Notes: generated from the sequence alone by a model not told the origin. DNA of 64,000 nt from Phaeosaccion multiseriatum (GCA_965112735.1 OZ218963.1:3162001-3226000), one strand, 5' to 3'; positions 23,398 to 34,618 are shown, counted from the first letter of the stretch. Numbers and translations: made by a program.

Positions 23398-24415
23398 GTA
23401 GCCAGTCAAGCCAAGCCAGCCAAGCCGCCAGCCAAGCCAAGCCAAGCCAGTCAAGTCAGTAGGTAGGTGCACATGGCGTTTGCCTTGTGATCCAGGCAAG
23501 GCAGGCTAAGGAGACCCAGGTGCAAGATGGTCACTGGTGGGCTCTGTGCGTAGAGGAAGCTGCCGACAGCGAGGAGGACAAGCTACCATCGTAGGTTTTT
23601 ATTTACGGCAAGGTCCAAAAAAGGGACGGGGCGGGACGCGGCTGGGTGGGGATGGGGATGTATGTGGATAGCGCCAATCCGGAGGGAAATTGTTCCACGG
23701 GGTGGGGGAGGTACAGTTTGACTCCTCCCCACCAGCTCTGCATGCACAGTCCCGTACAGTCAGTCATGCTTCCCCCGCAAGCACCAATGACTTACATAAA
23801 TCGACAGATGGAGAACGCGATTGGTTCTTCGAGATGAGAGCCGAATGTGGGTGGCGAAAACGCCACTCGGGCAGTAGCAGTAGGGCATAGCAGTAGACAT
23901 ATGATAATATACGTGTGTCGTCATCTCCGACCCTCTACATCAATTAACGTAAACGCAAGAGGTACTTCGGCACCTTCACCCCTTCTCTCTGCTCTACATC
24001 ATCAACATAAACGTAAAAAGATCTTCGGCGTCCTCACCCCTTCCCTCTGCGTTGGTGTGCCCTATTGCACCCACGAAAAGCACATCGATGGCTCCTCGGC
24101 ATCGGCAAGAAGATTAATCGTCGCTCTCTTGTTGCTTCCTTCCGTCCTTCACAAAGAGCTGAGCAAGTGTCCTCAAGGAGCCTTGAGTGGGCGCACTCCA
24201 GCCGACATGGGTGGAAAACGCTGTACATACATGCGGGGGGGGGGCAGACGGATCTGGAAGACCCTCCCAGCCGGCCAGCCCCAATTAACCTCCGCTGACT
24301 GAATGACAGAGCAACTCCAGACCCCAGCACCATACAACTACATCCTCTCCCTCCAAATCTCTCTTCTATATAAACCGTGTTGTCTAGGTGGAGCAGTGAG
24401 TCAGTCTATGGTAGC
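23398..24415. other. Intergenic space between convergent genes, with an AGCCA tandem tract
   Basis: At 23400-23460 a short tandem array of CAAGCCAGC/CAAGTCAG-type units directly follows the DOT1-like stop codon. The rest, up to the GCVH stop codon, holds no recognised gene. Confidence 0.5.
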
Positions 24416-25731
24416 TTAGCTGGCCTTCTCGCAGTGCTTCTCATACGCGGCCTCATCGAGCAGGTTGTCCCCAGACGACTTGGCCTCTACCTTGATGAAC
24501 CAGGCCTTGTTGTCATCCATCTCAGCGTGAATCACGGACGGGTCCTCTGTCAGGGCCTCGTTGATCTGTTCGGCGGGGGGGGGAGAACAACTCTGGCGGG
24601 TTGGCAAAGCCAGAAACTGCTTGTTGTCACTCACACAGCCAATTTCTCCATACAAAGAGGCACAGTGAAGGGGTGGGAGAGAGCCCAAAGAGAGAGAGTA
24701 ACTCCATGATCCATGGAAAGCCCGCAACCCCTACACACAGAACTGCCCGCTTGGAGTCCTTGGTGCTATTGTGACGTTTTGCGCATGCAAGGCTGTTGGG
24801 TGCATGGCCATCTACAGATGGTAAGAAGCGCGATTGCGAGGGAGGGAGAGGACAACACCAGAAGTAAAAACCTTTGCACCAATGACATATGCGTACACCA
24901 TTCTCACCTCTGTTACTGTACAGTCTACAGGCGCGTAAACGTCGGAGGCAGCCTTCACAGACTCCACAGAGCCGAAGCGCTCACTGCACAGATCAACGGC
25001 CGGGACGATACGTCAGACTCTAACTGCATCAGCACCGCTAGCAGCAGCGGCATCAGTATCAACCGCAGCAGAATGTCGTCGACGACACACATACACCACT
25101 CTGGGTAATGTAGCGCACGCACCACCACGATGGGTTGAGGGTTCGTGCCCGCCACATCCTCACTCACTCACCCGGCCTCGAAGTCCTCCCCCACCTCCGG
25201 CAGCTCCACGTACACGGCCTCTCCCAGCGCGTTGGCGGCGTAGCGGGTGATACCCACTCGGCCGTCGTCCTGGTCGGTCGGTCGATCCGAGAAGGCGGCG
25301 AGGGAAGAAGTCGGTAGGTTGGTCGATCAATGGAGAGCAACAACAAGACATCATGGCAGAGCGGGTGGCGTATGAGGGATGCAGCTGTTGCGAGCTGAAT
25401 GACGGAGAAGAGAGCCAAGCCAAGCCCGCCCTCATTTCACTTCATGCGAAATTTCGCTCCTATTCCCCTGCTGCTGCTTACTCCACCTCCTTATGCGTAA
25501 ACCATCCACCCACATCAGGTGGCCTGATTCTTTCCGCTGTACTGACTTCCACATGCGTGCGTATCTCTACAACCCACTCACCATGAGGTATTCGTGCGAC
25601 TCCGCGAACTTGGTCGCCATCCATCGCTGGTGGCCGGCAAACACAGGCTGAGTCCTCGTGCATGCAGCGAGTTGGGGGCGAAGCGCCGACGTCACCCGGC
25701 GCGAAGAAACTGCTACTGCTCTGGCAAGCAT
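24416..25731 (-). CDS. GCVH: Glycine cleavage system H protein, mitochondrial
   Basis: Exons 25731-25582, 25269-25172, 24983-24908 and 24565-24416 join in frame to 157 residues. The N-terminus ([18 protein letters not shown]) is a mitochondrial presequence. The mature part has [29 protein letters not shown] and EVGEDFE. The lipoyl-attachment segment is [16 protein letters not shown], with Lys93 as the acceptor, followed by VTEINEAL and the C-terminal [11 protein letters not shown] protein carries the aminomethyl group between the P, T and L proteins through its lipoyl arm. The gene is head to head with GCVT (286 bp between starts), which suggests co-regulation of photorespiratory or C1 metabolism. 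Confidence 0.96.
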
Positions 25732-26017
25732 GGTGGCGCGTACAGCAAGAGGCGTAGAAGGACAGGAAAGGAGGGGCCTGAGGAGAGCTGTTGATAGGAA
25801 AAGGAAGAAGAGTGAGAAGGAGGGAAGAGGGACTTCCCTTACGTAAGGAGCGGCCAAAAGGACAATTGACTATTGCATGTGTAGTCCTCCTAAAAATTCT
25901 TGGTGTGCTTTGCTCCTCTGCCCTAGTCTCCTGCCTGCTGCTCTCGCGTCAAGTGCTCTCTTCGTCACGCGTAGTGTCTGAAAGAGGGCCCTGCAGGTCT
26001 CGAGTGTAGGAGCAATC
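25732..26017. promoter_or_regulatory. Bidirectional promoter space of GCVH and GCVT
   Basis: 286 bp separate the start codons of two proteins of the same complex. I saw no clear TATA box. The distance is short enough for one nucleosome-free region to serve both genes. Shared regulation is inference. Confidence 0.55.
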
Positions 26018-28850
26018 ATGAATGCTCTCCGCCACGTTGCGACACGGCAGGGAAGACGCCTGGTACAGCAGCACCAATCCCTGGAGGCGGCTTCCGCATC
26101 AGCTGCCTCTCCGCACGCCGCCGCGCCATCGCTCTCTCGGTCCCAAGTCCGCCATATGGGCTCGGATGGGCCGCTGGAGAAGACGGCCTTCCATGCGATG
26201 CATCAGGAGCTCGGCGGCAAAATGGTGCCCTTCGCCGGCTACGAGCTGCCCGTGCTGTACGAAGGTCCGGAGGGAGGGGTAGCCAAGGAAACACTGCACA
26301 CCAGGGCCGACGGCTGTGCCGGGCTCTTTGATGTATCCCATATGGGCCAGATCAGGTACGTGGGAAACAGGGAAGGGAAGGGGGTCTGCATGCAGTTCAA
26401 TGGATGCTGCTCCTTTATGGAGTGATGAAACCAACCCCTGCTCCTTGGCTTCTCTCCTTAGGTGGACTGGGAAGGACGCAGTTGACTTCCTGGAGACTGT
26501 GGTGGTGGGAGACATAAAGGGCCTCAAGGAAGGCGAGGGCAGGCTCAGCCTCATCACCAACGACGAGGGGGGGATCAAAGACGACACAGTTATTACCAAT
26601 GCGGGTAAGTGAGAAGAGGCGTGCCTTTGACGCAGGCTGCTCGATGGGTGGCTTTCTGTGTGTCTTGACACAGCAAAACATGTCGTACGAGCCCCCCCGT
26701 AACTGTAGCGCTGCGCTGGATGTCAATCAAACACTCAAGGCGACTACATCTACATGGTGGTCAATGGTGCGTGCAAGCACTCCGATATGGAGTGGTTCAA
26801 GAAGAAGATGGGCGAGTTCAGCGGGGACGTGCACATGGAGTACCTTCCCCAGCAGCAGCTGCTTGCTCTGCAGGGCACAGGGGCAGCTGACATCGCCAAG
26901 CCCTTCTTGCCCTCCGACTTCAACCTCGAGAAGGTGAGGGAGATGATGTACTTGTATGTTTAGTTCATAGAGACGTTGCTATCATGGGCTAGAGCGTGGA
27001 GTGTCGTTCCATAAGGCGTCTCTCAACGCGTAGTCTCTGCACTTTCTCCTTGACTCCGTCGTGCCTGGCCTGGTTCCAATTCACAGATGGCATTCATGTC
27101 GGGGAAGGACATGCCGTTCATGGGGGTGGAGGGGTGCCGCCTCACACGCTGCGGGTACACCGGAGAGGACGGCTTCGAGATTTCCATGCCCTGGGACGCC
27201 TCCGTTGACATCGGTACGGGGGTCGGCCGAGGGATTGACTGCCTTGGGTCAGGTTGTTTACTGACCAAGGCAGGCACTGACCGTAGTGTGGGGAGTGTGC
27301 AGGCTGGGGGGTGGCATGGCAGGCAAACCTCATGCGCGAGCATCCCGCAGTATAACCAGGCTGCGTGTGCCACTCGTGTGGGAGCTTCTAGCCGTGCGGT
27401 TGTTACAGACAGTGTCTTGCCCAAAGGGTTCCACGTTGTCATCGAAACCCACCCATTGACGTCCCCCCCCCTCTTCGCTGCTGCCCCAACCCCTCCCCCC
27501 CGTCCTTTCTCCTCCAGCGAAACAGTTGTTAGAGAACAAGGCTGTCAAGTTCACGGGCCTCGGGGCTCGCGACGCGCTAAGGCTCGAAGCCGGACTCTGT
27601 CTGTACGGGAATGACTTGGACGAAACTACCACGCCCGTCGAGGGGGTGCTCACGTGGACCATCGGTAAGCCGAGAAGGAGAGGAAGGAGATAAGGAGAAA
27701 GAGGAGGAGGAGGGGGGTGCGAGAGGGAGAAAGTTGAGATGGAAGAAAGAAGGGAAGAGGGGGAAAGTTGAGATGGAAGAAAGAGGGGAAGAGGGGGAAA
27801 GTTGAGATTGAAGAAAGAGGGGAAGAGGGAGAAAGTTGAGATGGAAGAAAGAAAGGAAGAGGGAGAAAGTTGAGATGGAAGAAAGAAAGGAAGAGAGGGG
27901 GGCGGAGGTTGCTAAAGAAGATTATTCATTTTTCGTGCCTATGCGAATGGTGCGTAGGTGGGCCAAAGGCTCGCAGGCGCAAGGAGCAGGGCTTCAGTGG
28001 AGCGAGCAAGATTCTCGAGGCCGACGGAAAGCTCAAGAAGGTGGCGAGGAAGAGGGTGGGTATCAAGGGCATGAAGGTGCCGGCGCGCGATGGAACCGAG
28101 GTAAGTGGCGGCAATGGACACGTCGATGGGACAGAACGTTGACTCAAGCCAGTCCCATATTCCGGAAGGGGTACTGTTGTGTTGTGTTCTGTTCTCTTTC
28201 TTAGACCTTTTCCAAATATTGATCCCACGATCCAAAACGTCGGCACGCAATATCGAGCCCCCGTCTTTGAGGGGCTGTGCAATCTACACTGGGTACTCTT
28301 CTCTCTTCCCCATGAGCCTCTACTAACATGGGCTTTCCGTGGCGTGCATCTCCCCCAACCCCACCCAACTCACCTCCGTTCCTACTCCTCCCTCGCAGAT
28401 CTACGACGCCGAGGGCAAGAACAAGATCGGAATGATCACATCAGGCACCTTCAGCCCCTGCCTCAAGGCCCCCATCGCCATGGGCTACGTAGAGACTGCG
28501 CACGCGAAGGCCACCACCGACATCACCGTATCGGTGCGGGGCAAGATGCACAAGGCGGCGGTCACCAAGATGCCCTTCGTCGAGAGCAGGTTCGTGGCAG
28601 CAGCAGCAGCAGCAGCAGTCACAGGACACGTCTCTTACCCCCCCCCTTCCGTCTTGTTCATATACGAGCCTTGTGCTTTGTTCCATGCTTTCTGCTCTTT
28701 CGTCATGTCTTGCTTCGGCTGTCAACTTCTGCACGACGCTTTCTTCCCCCGCCTCTTCGCCCTTCTAACTGACTCTGATCCGCTTTGCTGCGCCCCAAAA
28801 CCTTTCGCTGCACGTCGCCCATCTCCAGGTATTACCGAGTGCCCGAGTGA
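26018..28850 (+). CDS. GCVT: Glycine cleavage system T protein (aminomethyltransferase)
   Basis: Eight exons (26018-26355, 26462-26604, 26740-26933, 27087-27213, 27518-27664, 27958-28100, 28399-28589, 28829-28850) join in frame to 434 residues. A presequence ([18 protein letters not shown]) precedes the mature domain. Family segments run in order: [113 protein letters not shown], and the closing YYRVPE. The enzyme transfers the methylene unit from the H-protein arm to tetrahydrofolate and releases ammonia. The last exon encodes only seven residues plus the stop. Intron 5 (27665-27957) contains a minisatellite. Confidence 0.96.
27727..27899. repeat. Minisatellite of about 34 bp, five copies, in a GCVT intron
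   Basis: Units of the type GGGAAAGTTGAGATGGAAGA with a GAAAGAGGGGAAGAGG tail are repeated about five times with small changes. The array fills most of intron 5 of GCVT and makes that intron purine-rich on the coding strand, opposite to the usual pyrimidine bias. Confidence 0.85.
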
Positions 28851-30004
28851 ACGCACTCAATTCTCGGATGGATTTCATAGCGAGGGGGGGTAAGGGGCTG
28901 TTTTCTAAGGGAGGATACCCAGCACTACCGGCAGAGAGAGCTCAACAGGACCTCAGCACAGCAAGGTTGTAGCAACCTCTCAATCCAGGGCCACGCGCCC
29001 TTCACCCCTATCGGATGGCATCGGATGGCATAAATGGCATACCTCCTCGGAGACCCAAGCCACGAAACTACCCAGCAGTATTCACTATTCACGGTAGGTG
29101 GGAAGGATTGAGGACGACGAGTTTCAGTTTCAGTTTATAGAATTCAACACCGATTTTGACAGAAGGACACAGCCGCTGTCTAGAGTCGAAGGAGGAGATG
29201 ATAGAAGTCCACCGGTATCTTACTCATCTCTCTCGGTTGTTGTTCAAAAAATAGACCTCTTCCATTGTAGCAATGCTGACTCGAGGCCGCGTAGTGATCA
29301 CTGTTTCTGTTGATCCCCCATATCCCAATCTGTCAAGCAAAGAAGCAGACTTGGAGGGCGGCGATTGGGAGTGGTACGACTTCCCCAAGAGCATGGTGTT
29401 CAGCACTGTCGCTCGTCTAGCTTGATGCCTACTCTGTGGCAACGAATGACGACTCACAGAGGCCCTCCAGTGTAAAGGTGGTCTCCTCAATAAAGCTGAA
29501 ACTCAGCCGCGTGGAAGGCATTACCTCGCCCAACATGCTTACAACTGTGAGCTCCGTCTCGCTGCTGCTGCTCTTCTCAACCCTAGCTGTTCTGCACAGC
29601 TCATGATTAAGCAATGAACTCCTCTTCTCCCATCGCCACCCTCTCTCGGAGTAGAGCAAGCAAAGCGTGGGAAGAGGGAGGACGCCACCAGTGTTGGAGG
29701 GGGTGGCGTGGTCCACGGGTGGCTGGGCTCGTTGCAGGACACCAAACTGATGTGATCTTGGAAAGGAGGACACATAGAACTCCTCTCGCCTCTCCCAGGC
29801 AGCCAAGGCGTACGTAACACCAGACGAGGGGTCCCAGCTCGAGACTCCGTTAAGTGCCGTCCGAGCTACCCAGTCTCGTCCACGACACCCCTGCCCACAG
29901 TCGGGGTGGGGGATCCAGCGGGGGGCGCTGTTGGTCTTCCCGCGGTTGAGCCTGCCTGCTCAAGACGGAGAGGCAACTGATACATCGCCTGAGCTTCGCG
30001 TAGG
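28851..30004. other. Intergenic space between convergent genes, no gene seen
   Basis: About 1.15 kb lie between the stop codons of GCVT and the first sulfotransferase-like gene. Open frames of 70-125 codons exist but show no family features. A small direct repeat CGGATGGCATCGGATGGCAT occurs at about 29011. Confidence 0.5.
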
Positions 30005-31130
30005 CTACCTCGGATGACCATCGCACACAGTTTGGACAGTCTGCTGTAACTGCTTGAGGTGACCTCCAAAGAGCGCACTGTCCGCCTTGCGTGCTTCCTC
30101 CAACAATCTCTCTCGGATGTTTCCCTCGTGGGTCGTGCTGTGCTCCTGCGGATGCGAGGGGTTTGTGTAGTCGAGCACCTGCAGCTTATCCAATAGCGTG
30201 GTCATGAGGTGCGGCGGGAAGCTCCACAGCTCGAAGACTGCCGTCATGGAGCTTTTGAAGGTAGCAGTGTCTGTAATCTTGTGCAAGCAATAGCTGTACG
30301 TATGGGGGGCCTTGGGGCATATCTCGAGCGCAGATATCCACATGGAGCGATCGAAGGCCTCAAACCTAAGCATTTCCACCACCACCGCATCGTACGTACG
30401 GTTGGTGTTGAGCATTCTGGTGAGATACTTGGCGTATGACTCCCCGCCCTGTGCAGGCTCGACTGATGGGCACCACCTCGCAAAGTCCTCCTCGCTCGCG
30501 TCTGGGCAACCACCAACGTGATGTGGTCCGAACTGGTCGAGGCCATAGTGTGGCAGAGGAAGAATCGTGCATTTCGTCAGTGCATCGTCCTGAGGGCAAT
30601 TCCTGTGATAGTCATATCCTGACGGGAGCGCCAACTCCGTCCAGTACGACTCCTCTCCTGCAGCGTGATAAAGGATACCTGCGGGCGGCGAAGGGCAAAG
30701 ATACAAGGTTTAGTATAGGAGGAACATCGAGTTTGTACCAAGATGCCCAGCCGATGTGTGGGAAATGAGAGAAGGGCATGGAGATATAGTGGAGCACGGA
30801 TGCTGTGCACTCACCACTGACAATGGCCTCGAAGGGGTCCCGTATGAAGTGGCCGACAGCGAGTGAATCGAGAGCGGGAGGGAAGTTCTTCGCCCCACAT
30901 TGCCAGCTCCACCGCGGGCCCTGCCAGGCTTCAGCAACCAGGTTCGCTATGATGAGCGCCTCCTTCGCGAGAACGGAGCCCGTTTTGTGATGGACACAGA
31001 CCATGGGCTCCAAGCGGAATGAGGTGTGCACAGCGGTGGGCATGAACATGATCTTTAGCACGCTCAGTGCAAGCACCGCTGTGAGCATAAATGTCATCCA
31101 CAACACCCTCATCCCTTGAAGAAAGAACAT
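30005..31130 (-). CDS. Sulfotransferase-like type II membrane protein (A)
   Basis: Exons 31130-30815 and 30678-30005 give 329 residues. A hydrophobic N-terminal anchor (WMTFMLTAVLALSVLKIMFM) suggests a Golgi-type type II membrane protein. A P-loop-like segment VCVHHKTGSVLAKEALI matches the 5'-phosphosulfate-binding loop of PAPS-dependent sulfotransferases. HFIRDPFEAIVSGILYH matches the 3'-phosphate-binding RDP...S motif. Between them are WQCGAKNFPPAL and many aromatic/acidic residues; the C-terminus is helical (EARKADSALFGGHLKQLQQ). The likely role is sulfation of a carbohydrate or lipid, but the substrate is unknown. It is divergent from a second sulfotransferase-like gene. Confidence 0.75.
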
Positions 31131-31331
31131 AATTCTGCGATGGTGGATGGTGTCAGGACTCAGATCCTAATTGACCCGTAATTGGCGAGTACGAAAGCGA
31201 ATGCGGTGGCATCATAGAAACAACACAATTGCAACAAAACGTGAGGATAGATAGAACGAATTGAAGCAGTACAGGCCCATTGCCTCTTGTCAGGCCTGTT
31301 TAGTGGAGCACAACTGGTGCACGAGCACAAA
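31131..31331. promoter_or_regulatory. Shared promoter space of the two sulfotransferase-like genes
   Basis: 201 bp lie between two divergent start codons, enough only for a compact bidirectional promoter. No specific element was recognised. Confidence 0.45.
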
Positions 31332-32198
31332 ATGGGGCGTGTATTGCTTACGTCGGTGATGATGATCGTCGCGTTGGTTGCGCCACTCATTTCGAGCGGG
31401 GGAGTTTTAGCTTATGATTGCAAAGGGCTTCAACCGGTAGACTTCACAGTGGTGAACAAGATCGTTCAGTACGGACCCCCACGGACAGCCACCACCTTTC
31501 AATACCGTGTTCTCTGCATTGTTGCGCTATTAAAATTTCCTGATCAGAGAGTGGGCTGCCCCGGCGTGATGTGGGTCTTCGACGAAAGTATTTACGATAA
31601 GTTCGACGTGCTTGTGCTGAAGACGCACCATCCGTCTGGGGAGAAGATGCCTGTCCATCCATCAGACACAGACTACGTGATGTTTAGTACTTCGGCTGCC
31701 GGGTCGGACGGGCGGGGCGCCCGGCCAGATCTATTGAGAGAGGCGGGCTTCTCGCCCGCTTACACGCAGGAGTACGACGAGTTTGTTCGTCTTGATCTGG
31801 CGGTTCTCGAGGACTACGGCTGTATATTCGACATGTCTCAGGAGGACATGGTGATTCTCCACGAGTACATGCGGTACTGGGAGATAATGCGTCGATGCTG
31901 CGGCTCCCAATCCTCCAAGGACTGGCGAAACTACCTGCACAACTCCACCACTCCCTTAAAGCACGGAGTTGGCTCGTATGATAAAATGGATTGCCTAATT
32001 TACGACTTGGACCAAGTGGAGAGCTACCTCATGGGGAGTACTTTCGTGAAGAGGTACCCGGAGTTCAATATCGTTGCAGACAGTGACGGGGTGGTGAAGG
32101 GCGGACACTTCTGCCGAGACACGAATGAGAAGATTAGACAGGGTTTCGACTTCAACGGCAAGAAGTGGGATCCGGCGATGGGAGAAGGAGGTTGGTGA
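31332..32198 (+). CDS. Sulfotransferase-like secreted or membrane protein (B)
   Basis: A single exon encodes 288 residues. MGRVLLTSVMMIVALVAPL is a signal peptide or anchor. At about residues 45-60, IVQYGPPRTATTFQYRVL is a 5'-phosphosulfate-binding loop of the sulfotransferase P-loop type (P-x-R-T-A-T-T). DVLVLKTHHPSG follows as the next strand. The later part (MSQEDMVILHEYMRYWEIM, SSKDWRNYLHN) has no motif I recognise, and the RDP...S motif of the neighbour is not evident, so the fold assignment is partial. The upstream frame is open but has no ATG beyond 31332. The stop codon lies 28 bp before a large inverted-repeat element. Confidence 0.7.
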   Translation: MGRVLLTSVMMIVALVAPLISSGGVLAYDCKGLQPVDFTVVNKIVQYGPPRTATTFQYRVLCIVALLKFPDQRVGCPGVMWVFDESIYDKFDVLVLKTHHPSGEKMPVHPSDTDYVMFSTSAAGSDGRGARPDLLREAGFSPAYTQEYDEFVRLDLAVLEDYGCIFDMSQEDMVILHEYMRYWEIMRRCCGSQSSKDWRNYLHNSTTPLKHGVGSYDKMDCLIYDLDQVESYLMGSTFVKRYPEFNIVADSDGVVKGGHFCRDTNEKIRQGFDFNGKKWDPAMGEGGW

Positions 32199-32226
32199 AG
32201 TGGTGAGGGTGATGAGAGAAGTGGGC

Positions 32227-33116
32227 ATGCATTCGGCTCCAGACTGGCCTAGAAGCCTAGGCCTAGAGACGAAATTCGGCCGGCCTAGGTAGGGGGGCCG
32301 CAGGCCCCCGGCCTAGGCCTAGAGGGGGCCGCAGGTCCCCGGCCTAGGCCTATTTTGGGCGCAGCCCTCCCGGCCTAGGACCTGGACAAGATTACGGTAT
32401 AAGTGCGCCGGCCGTAACCGGTAATCAGCCCCCGGCCGGCGCAAAATCAGTAATCAGGCCGGCTGGTCACCGGCTGTAAGCAACCAGACCGGCTGGCGCC
32501 GGTCATAATCAGTAATCAGGCCGGCTGCTCCCTCCCTCCCTCCCTCCCTCCCTCCCTCTCTCCCTCCTTCCCTCCCTCCTTCCCTCTCTCCCTCCTTCCC
32601 TCCCTCCTTCCCTCCCTCCCTCCTTCCCTCCCTCCCTCCCTCCCTCCTTCCCTCCCTCCCTCCCTCCCTCGCTCCCTCTCTCCCTCCCTCCCTCCCTCCC
32701 TCTCTCCCTCCCTCCCTCCCTCCCTCTCTCCCTCCCTCCCTCCCTCCCTCCCTCCCTCCCTCCCTCCCTCCCTCCCTCCCTCCCTCCCTCCCTCCCTGCC
32801 TCCCTCCCTCCCTCCCTTCGACCCTGGACAAGATTACGGTGTGCGCCGGCCGTAATCAGTAATCAGCCCCCGGCTGGCGCATAATCAGTACTCAAGGCCG
32901 GCTGGCGCCGGTCATTATCAGTAATCAGGCCGGCTGCGCCGGCGGTAATTACTAATCAGATAGGTCGAGGCCTAGGCCTAGAACCGCCGGCCTAGGGAGA
33001 AAAAATGGCCGGCCTAGAGCGGCCAACGGCCGCCGGCCTAGGCCTAGAGCGGGCGTAGGCCGCTCGGCCTAGGGCCTAGAGCATAGGCTTCTAGGCCAGT
33101 CTGGAGCCGAATGCAT
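32227..33116. mobile_element. 890-bp element with 33-bp perfect terminal inverted repeats
   Basis: Positions 32227-32259 and 33084-33116 are perfect inverted repeats of 33 bp that begin ATGCATTCGGCTCCAG. Inside are GGCCTAGG-rich palindromic blocks on both sides. Within these lie two copies in direct orientation of a CCTGGACAAGATTACGG module with TAATCAG/GGCCGGCTG units (from about 32385 and 32822). Between the modules lies a long CCCT microsatellite. There is no transposase, so it is a non-autonomous, nested or composite element. A target-site duplication was not evident by eye. The inner module has a relative at about 11140. Confidence 0.8.
32524..32817. repeat. Imperfect (CCCT)n microsatellite of about 290 bp
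   Basis: CCCT units with interspersed CTCT and CTTC variants fill the centre of the inverted-repeat element. An open frame of repeated Gly-Arg-Glu on the minus strand is only a by-product of the repeat. Confidence 0.95.
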
Positions 33117-33564
33117 AATCTCCGTTCGAGGTTCGAGCGATATCAACCAAACAACGGCACGTAGAGAGGAAGGAACAAACAGGAAGAAACTGTGAGAGAG
33201 GTGAGGAAGGAGACAAGGATGATGATCTTGCAGGAGGGAGGGAGGAAATCGCTTTGGTTGCAGTTAGGCGCGATCTGTAGGGGCAGAAAGGGCAGAAAAA
33301 CTGGGACAGAATAGTTGTCCGTAGGAAGGGCGTGTAGGGCAGACACAGGATGCGCGACATTATGCCTGCGCCTCGTAGGCACACAAACAATGAAAGCATA
33401 TTTGTATAATAGAGGTATTGTCTCGGCCTCTTCCCAATGCTGCAAGTCTCTTTTCTGCACTCTCGTCTTTTCCTCTCATTGGCACGCAACTCACGTGGTG
33501 GCGAGGTCCCTGCGTGCCTCTGTGCCTGCGTCTTGTTCTACTCTGCTCCTTCACTGCACACGAG
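33117..33564. other. Region without a recognised gene
   Basis: About 450 bp lie between the inverted-repeat element and the next predicted start codon. It probably includes the promoter of the small gene that follows. Confidence 0.4.
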
Positions 33565-34544
33565 ATGCCCCTTCTCGACCTTCATGTTGACCAAGAAGAC
33601 GTCCAGTGCAGCACGAACGTGGCGGCACAGATGGGAGCCAAACTCAAAAGATGGCAGGGGGTGGGGGGGTACCCGCCCCTGCTGGGCTCGGCTCGACGGC
33701 CAGGAAGGCCATTCGGGGTCAGAAGCAGCAGTCACTACCCATAGACCGGCTCCAACCGTAGAACCGAGAGGTACAGGGTACTGGTATCTACTTGCTGGTG
33801 TCAAGCTGAGCTGTGCTCTCTCTCTTTCCGTCTCACAGTGCCATGGAAGTCTCCAATACTCTGAGGTGTTTGTTTCCCAAGGCCGGACCATTACTCTTTC
33901 GTTCCACTGCAGCCAAGACCTCTCCCCTTGCACACTGCCTGCACAGCTTCGAGGCGTATGGACGCTGCCTCCGTCTCAGCTGGCAGTACCCCGTGTTGAG
34001 CCTTGTAGTAGAGATGGCCCCTCTCGCTCCGGCTTCCATCTCTCTCTCCCTCTCTGTCGGCTCTTGTTATCTCACACTCTGCTGTTTGGCTCTGCTCACG
34101 GTTCTCCTCCCAAGCCTTGCCAAAGGGGGTCTCCCTCTTCGCGTTGCCCCAAAAGCTCCACGAATTGGATGGCCTGGAGACGAAGCTGCTTGCCGCCCGC
34201 GTCCGAGTGGAGAAAATTGTTGGCGGGGGGCGTTTCCTCCAGTATGCGAGCAGCCGCCATCATTACCTACCATACAGGTTAGGCGGGCACGGGGATTGGA
34301 AGGGACATCGAGGAATGGGGTATAGCATGGCAGAGAGGCAGGAGGAGGAAGTGTTTTGCCCGCGTAGATTGGGGAGAATATAGGTACATACGGAAGTAAG
34401 CGGGGCAGAAAGGATTGATACATGGAACTCACATCCTCTCCTGCACGCACAGCTGCATGCAGCATTGGAAACCCTTCTTCCAATGCGGGGGAGTGGAGTC
34501 CGTGGTGGCATATACCACAGCAAGCGGGGCGGCCCGTGGCGTAG
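33565..34544 (+). CDS. Small protein of unknown function (four-exon model)
   Basis: Exons 33565-33668, 33839-34004, 34126-34241 and 34463-34544 join in frame to 155 residues and end in TAG before an AAC microsatellite. The sequence has a soluble start (MPLLDLHVDQEDVQCSTNVA), a middle part with EVSNTLRCLFPKAG and HSFEAYGRCLRLSW, and a charged helix ALPQKLHELDGLETKLLAAR followed by VRVEKIVGGGRFL. The tail is EWSPWWHIPQQAGRPVA. The helix and the Trp-rich tail look like real protein, but I do not recognise the family. Other splice choices exist, especially for the last two exons. It converges on AAR2. Confidence 0.45.
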
Positions 34545-34549
34545 GGGTG

Positions 34550-34618
34550 GACAACAACAACAACAATAACAAAAACAACAACAACAACAACAACAGGAGC
34601 AGCAACAACAGCAGCAGC

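Noticed and set aside
23398-23594. Extra final exon for the DOT1-like gene
   Set aside because: A GTAAGT donor overlaps the TAA stop, but every acceptor tried gives an early stop or a tail without features. The simple stop at 23395-23397 is preferred.
32454-32831. 125-codon Gly-Arg-Glu repeat frame on the minus strand
   Set aside because: It is a product of the CCCT microsatellite; no start context or flanking exon.
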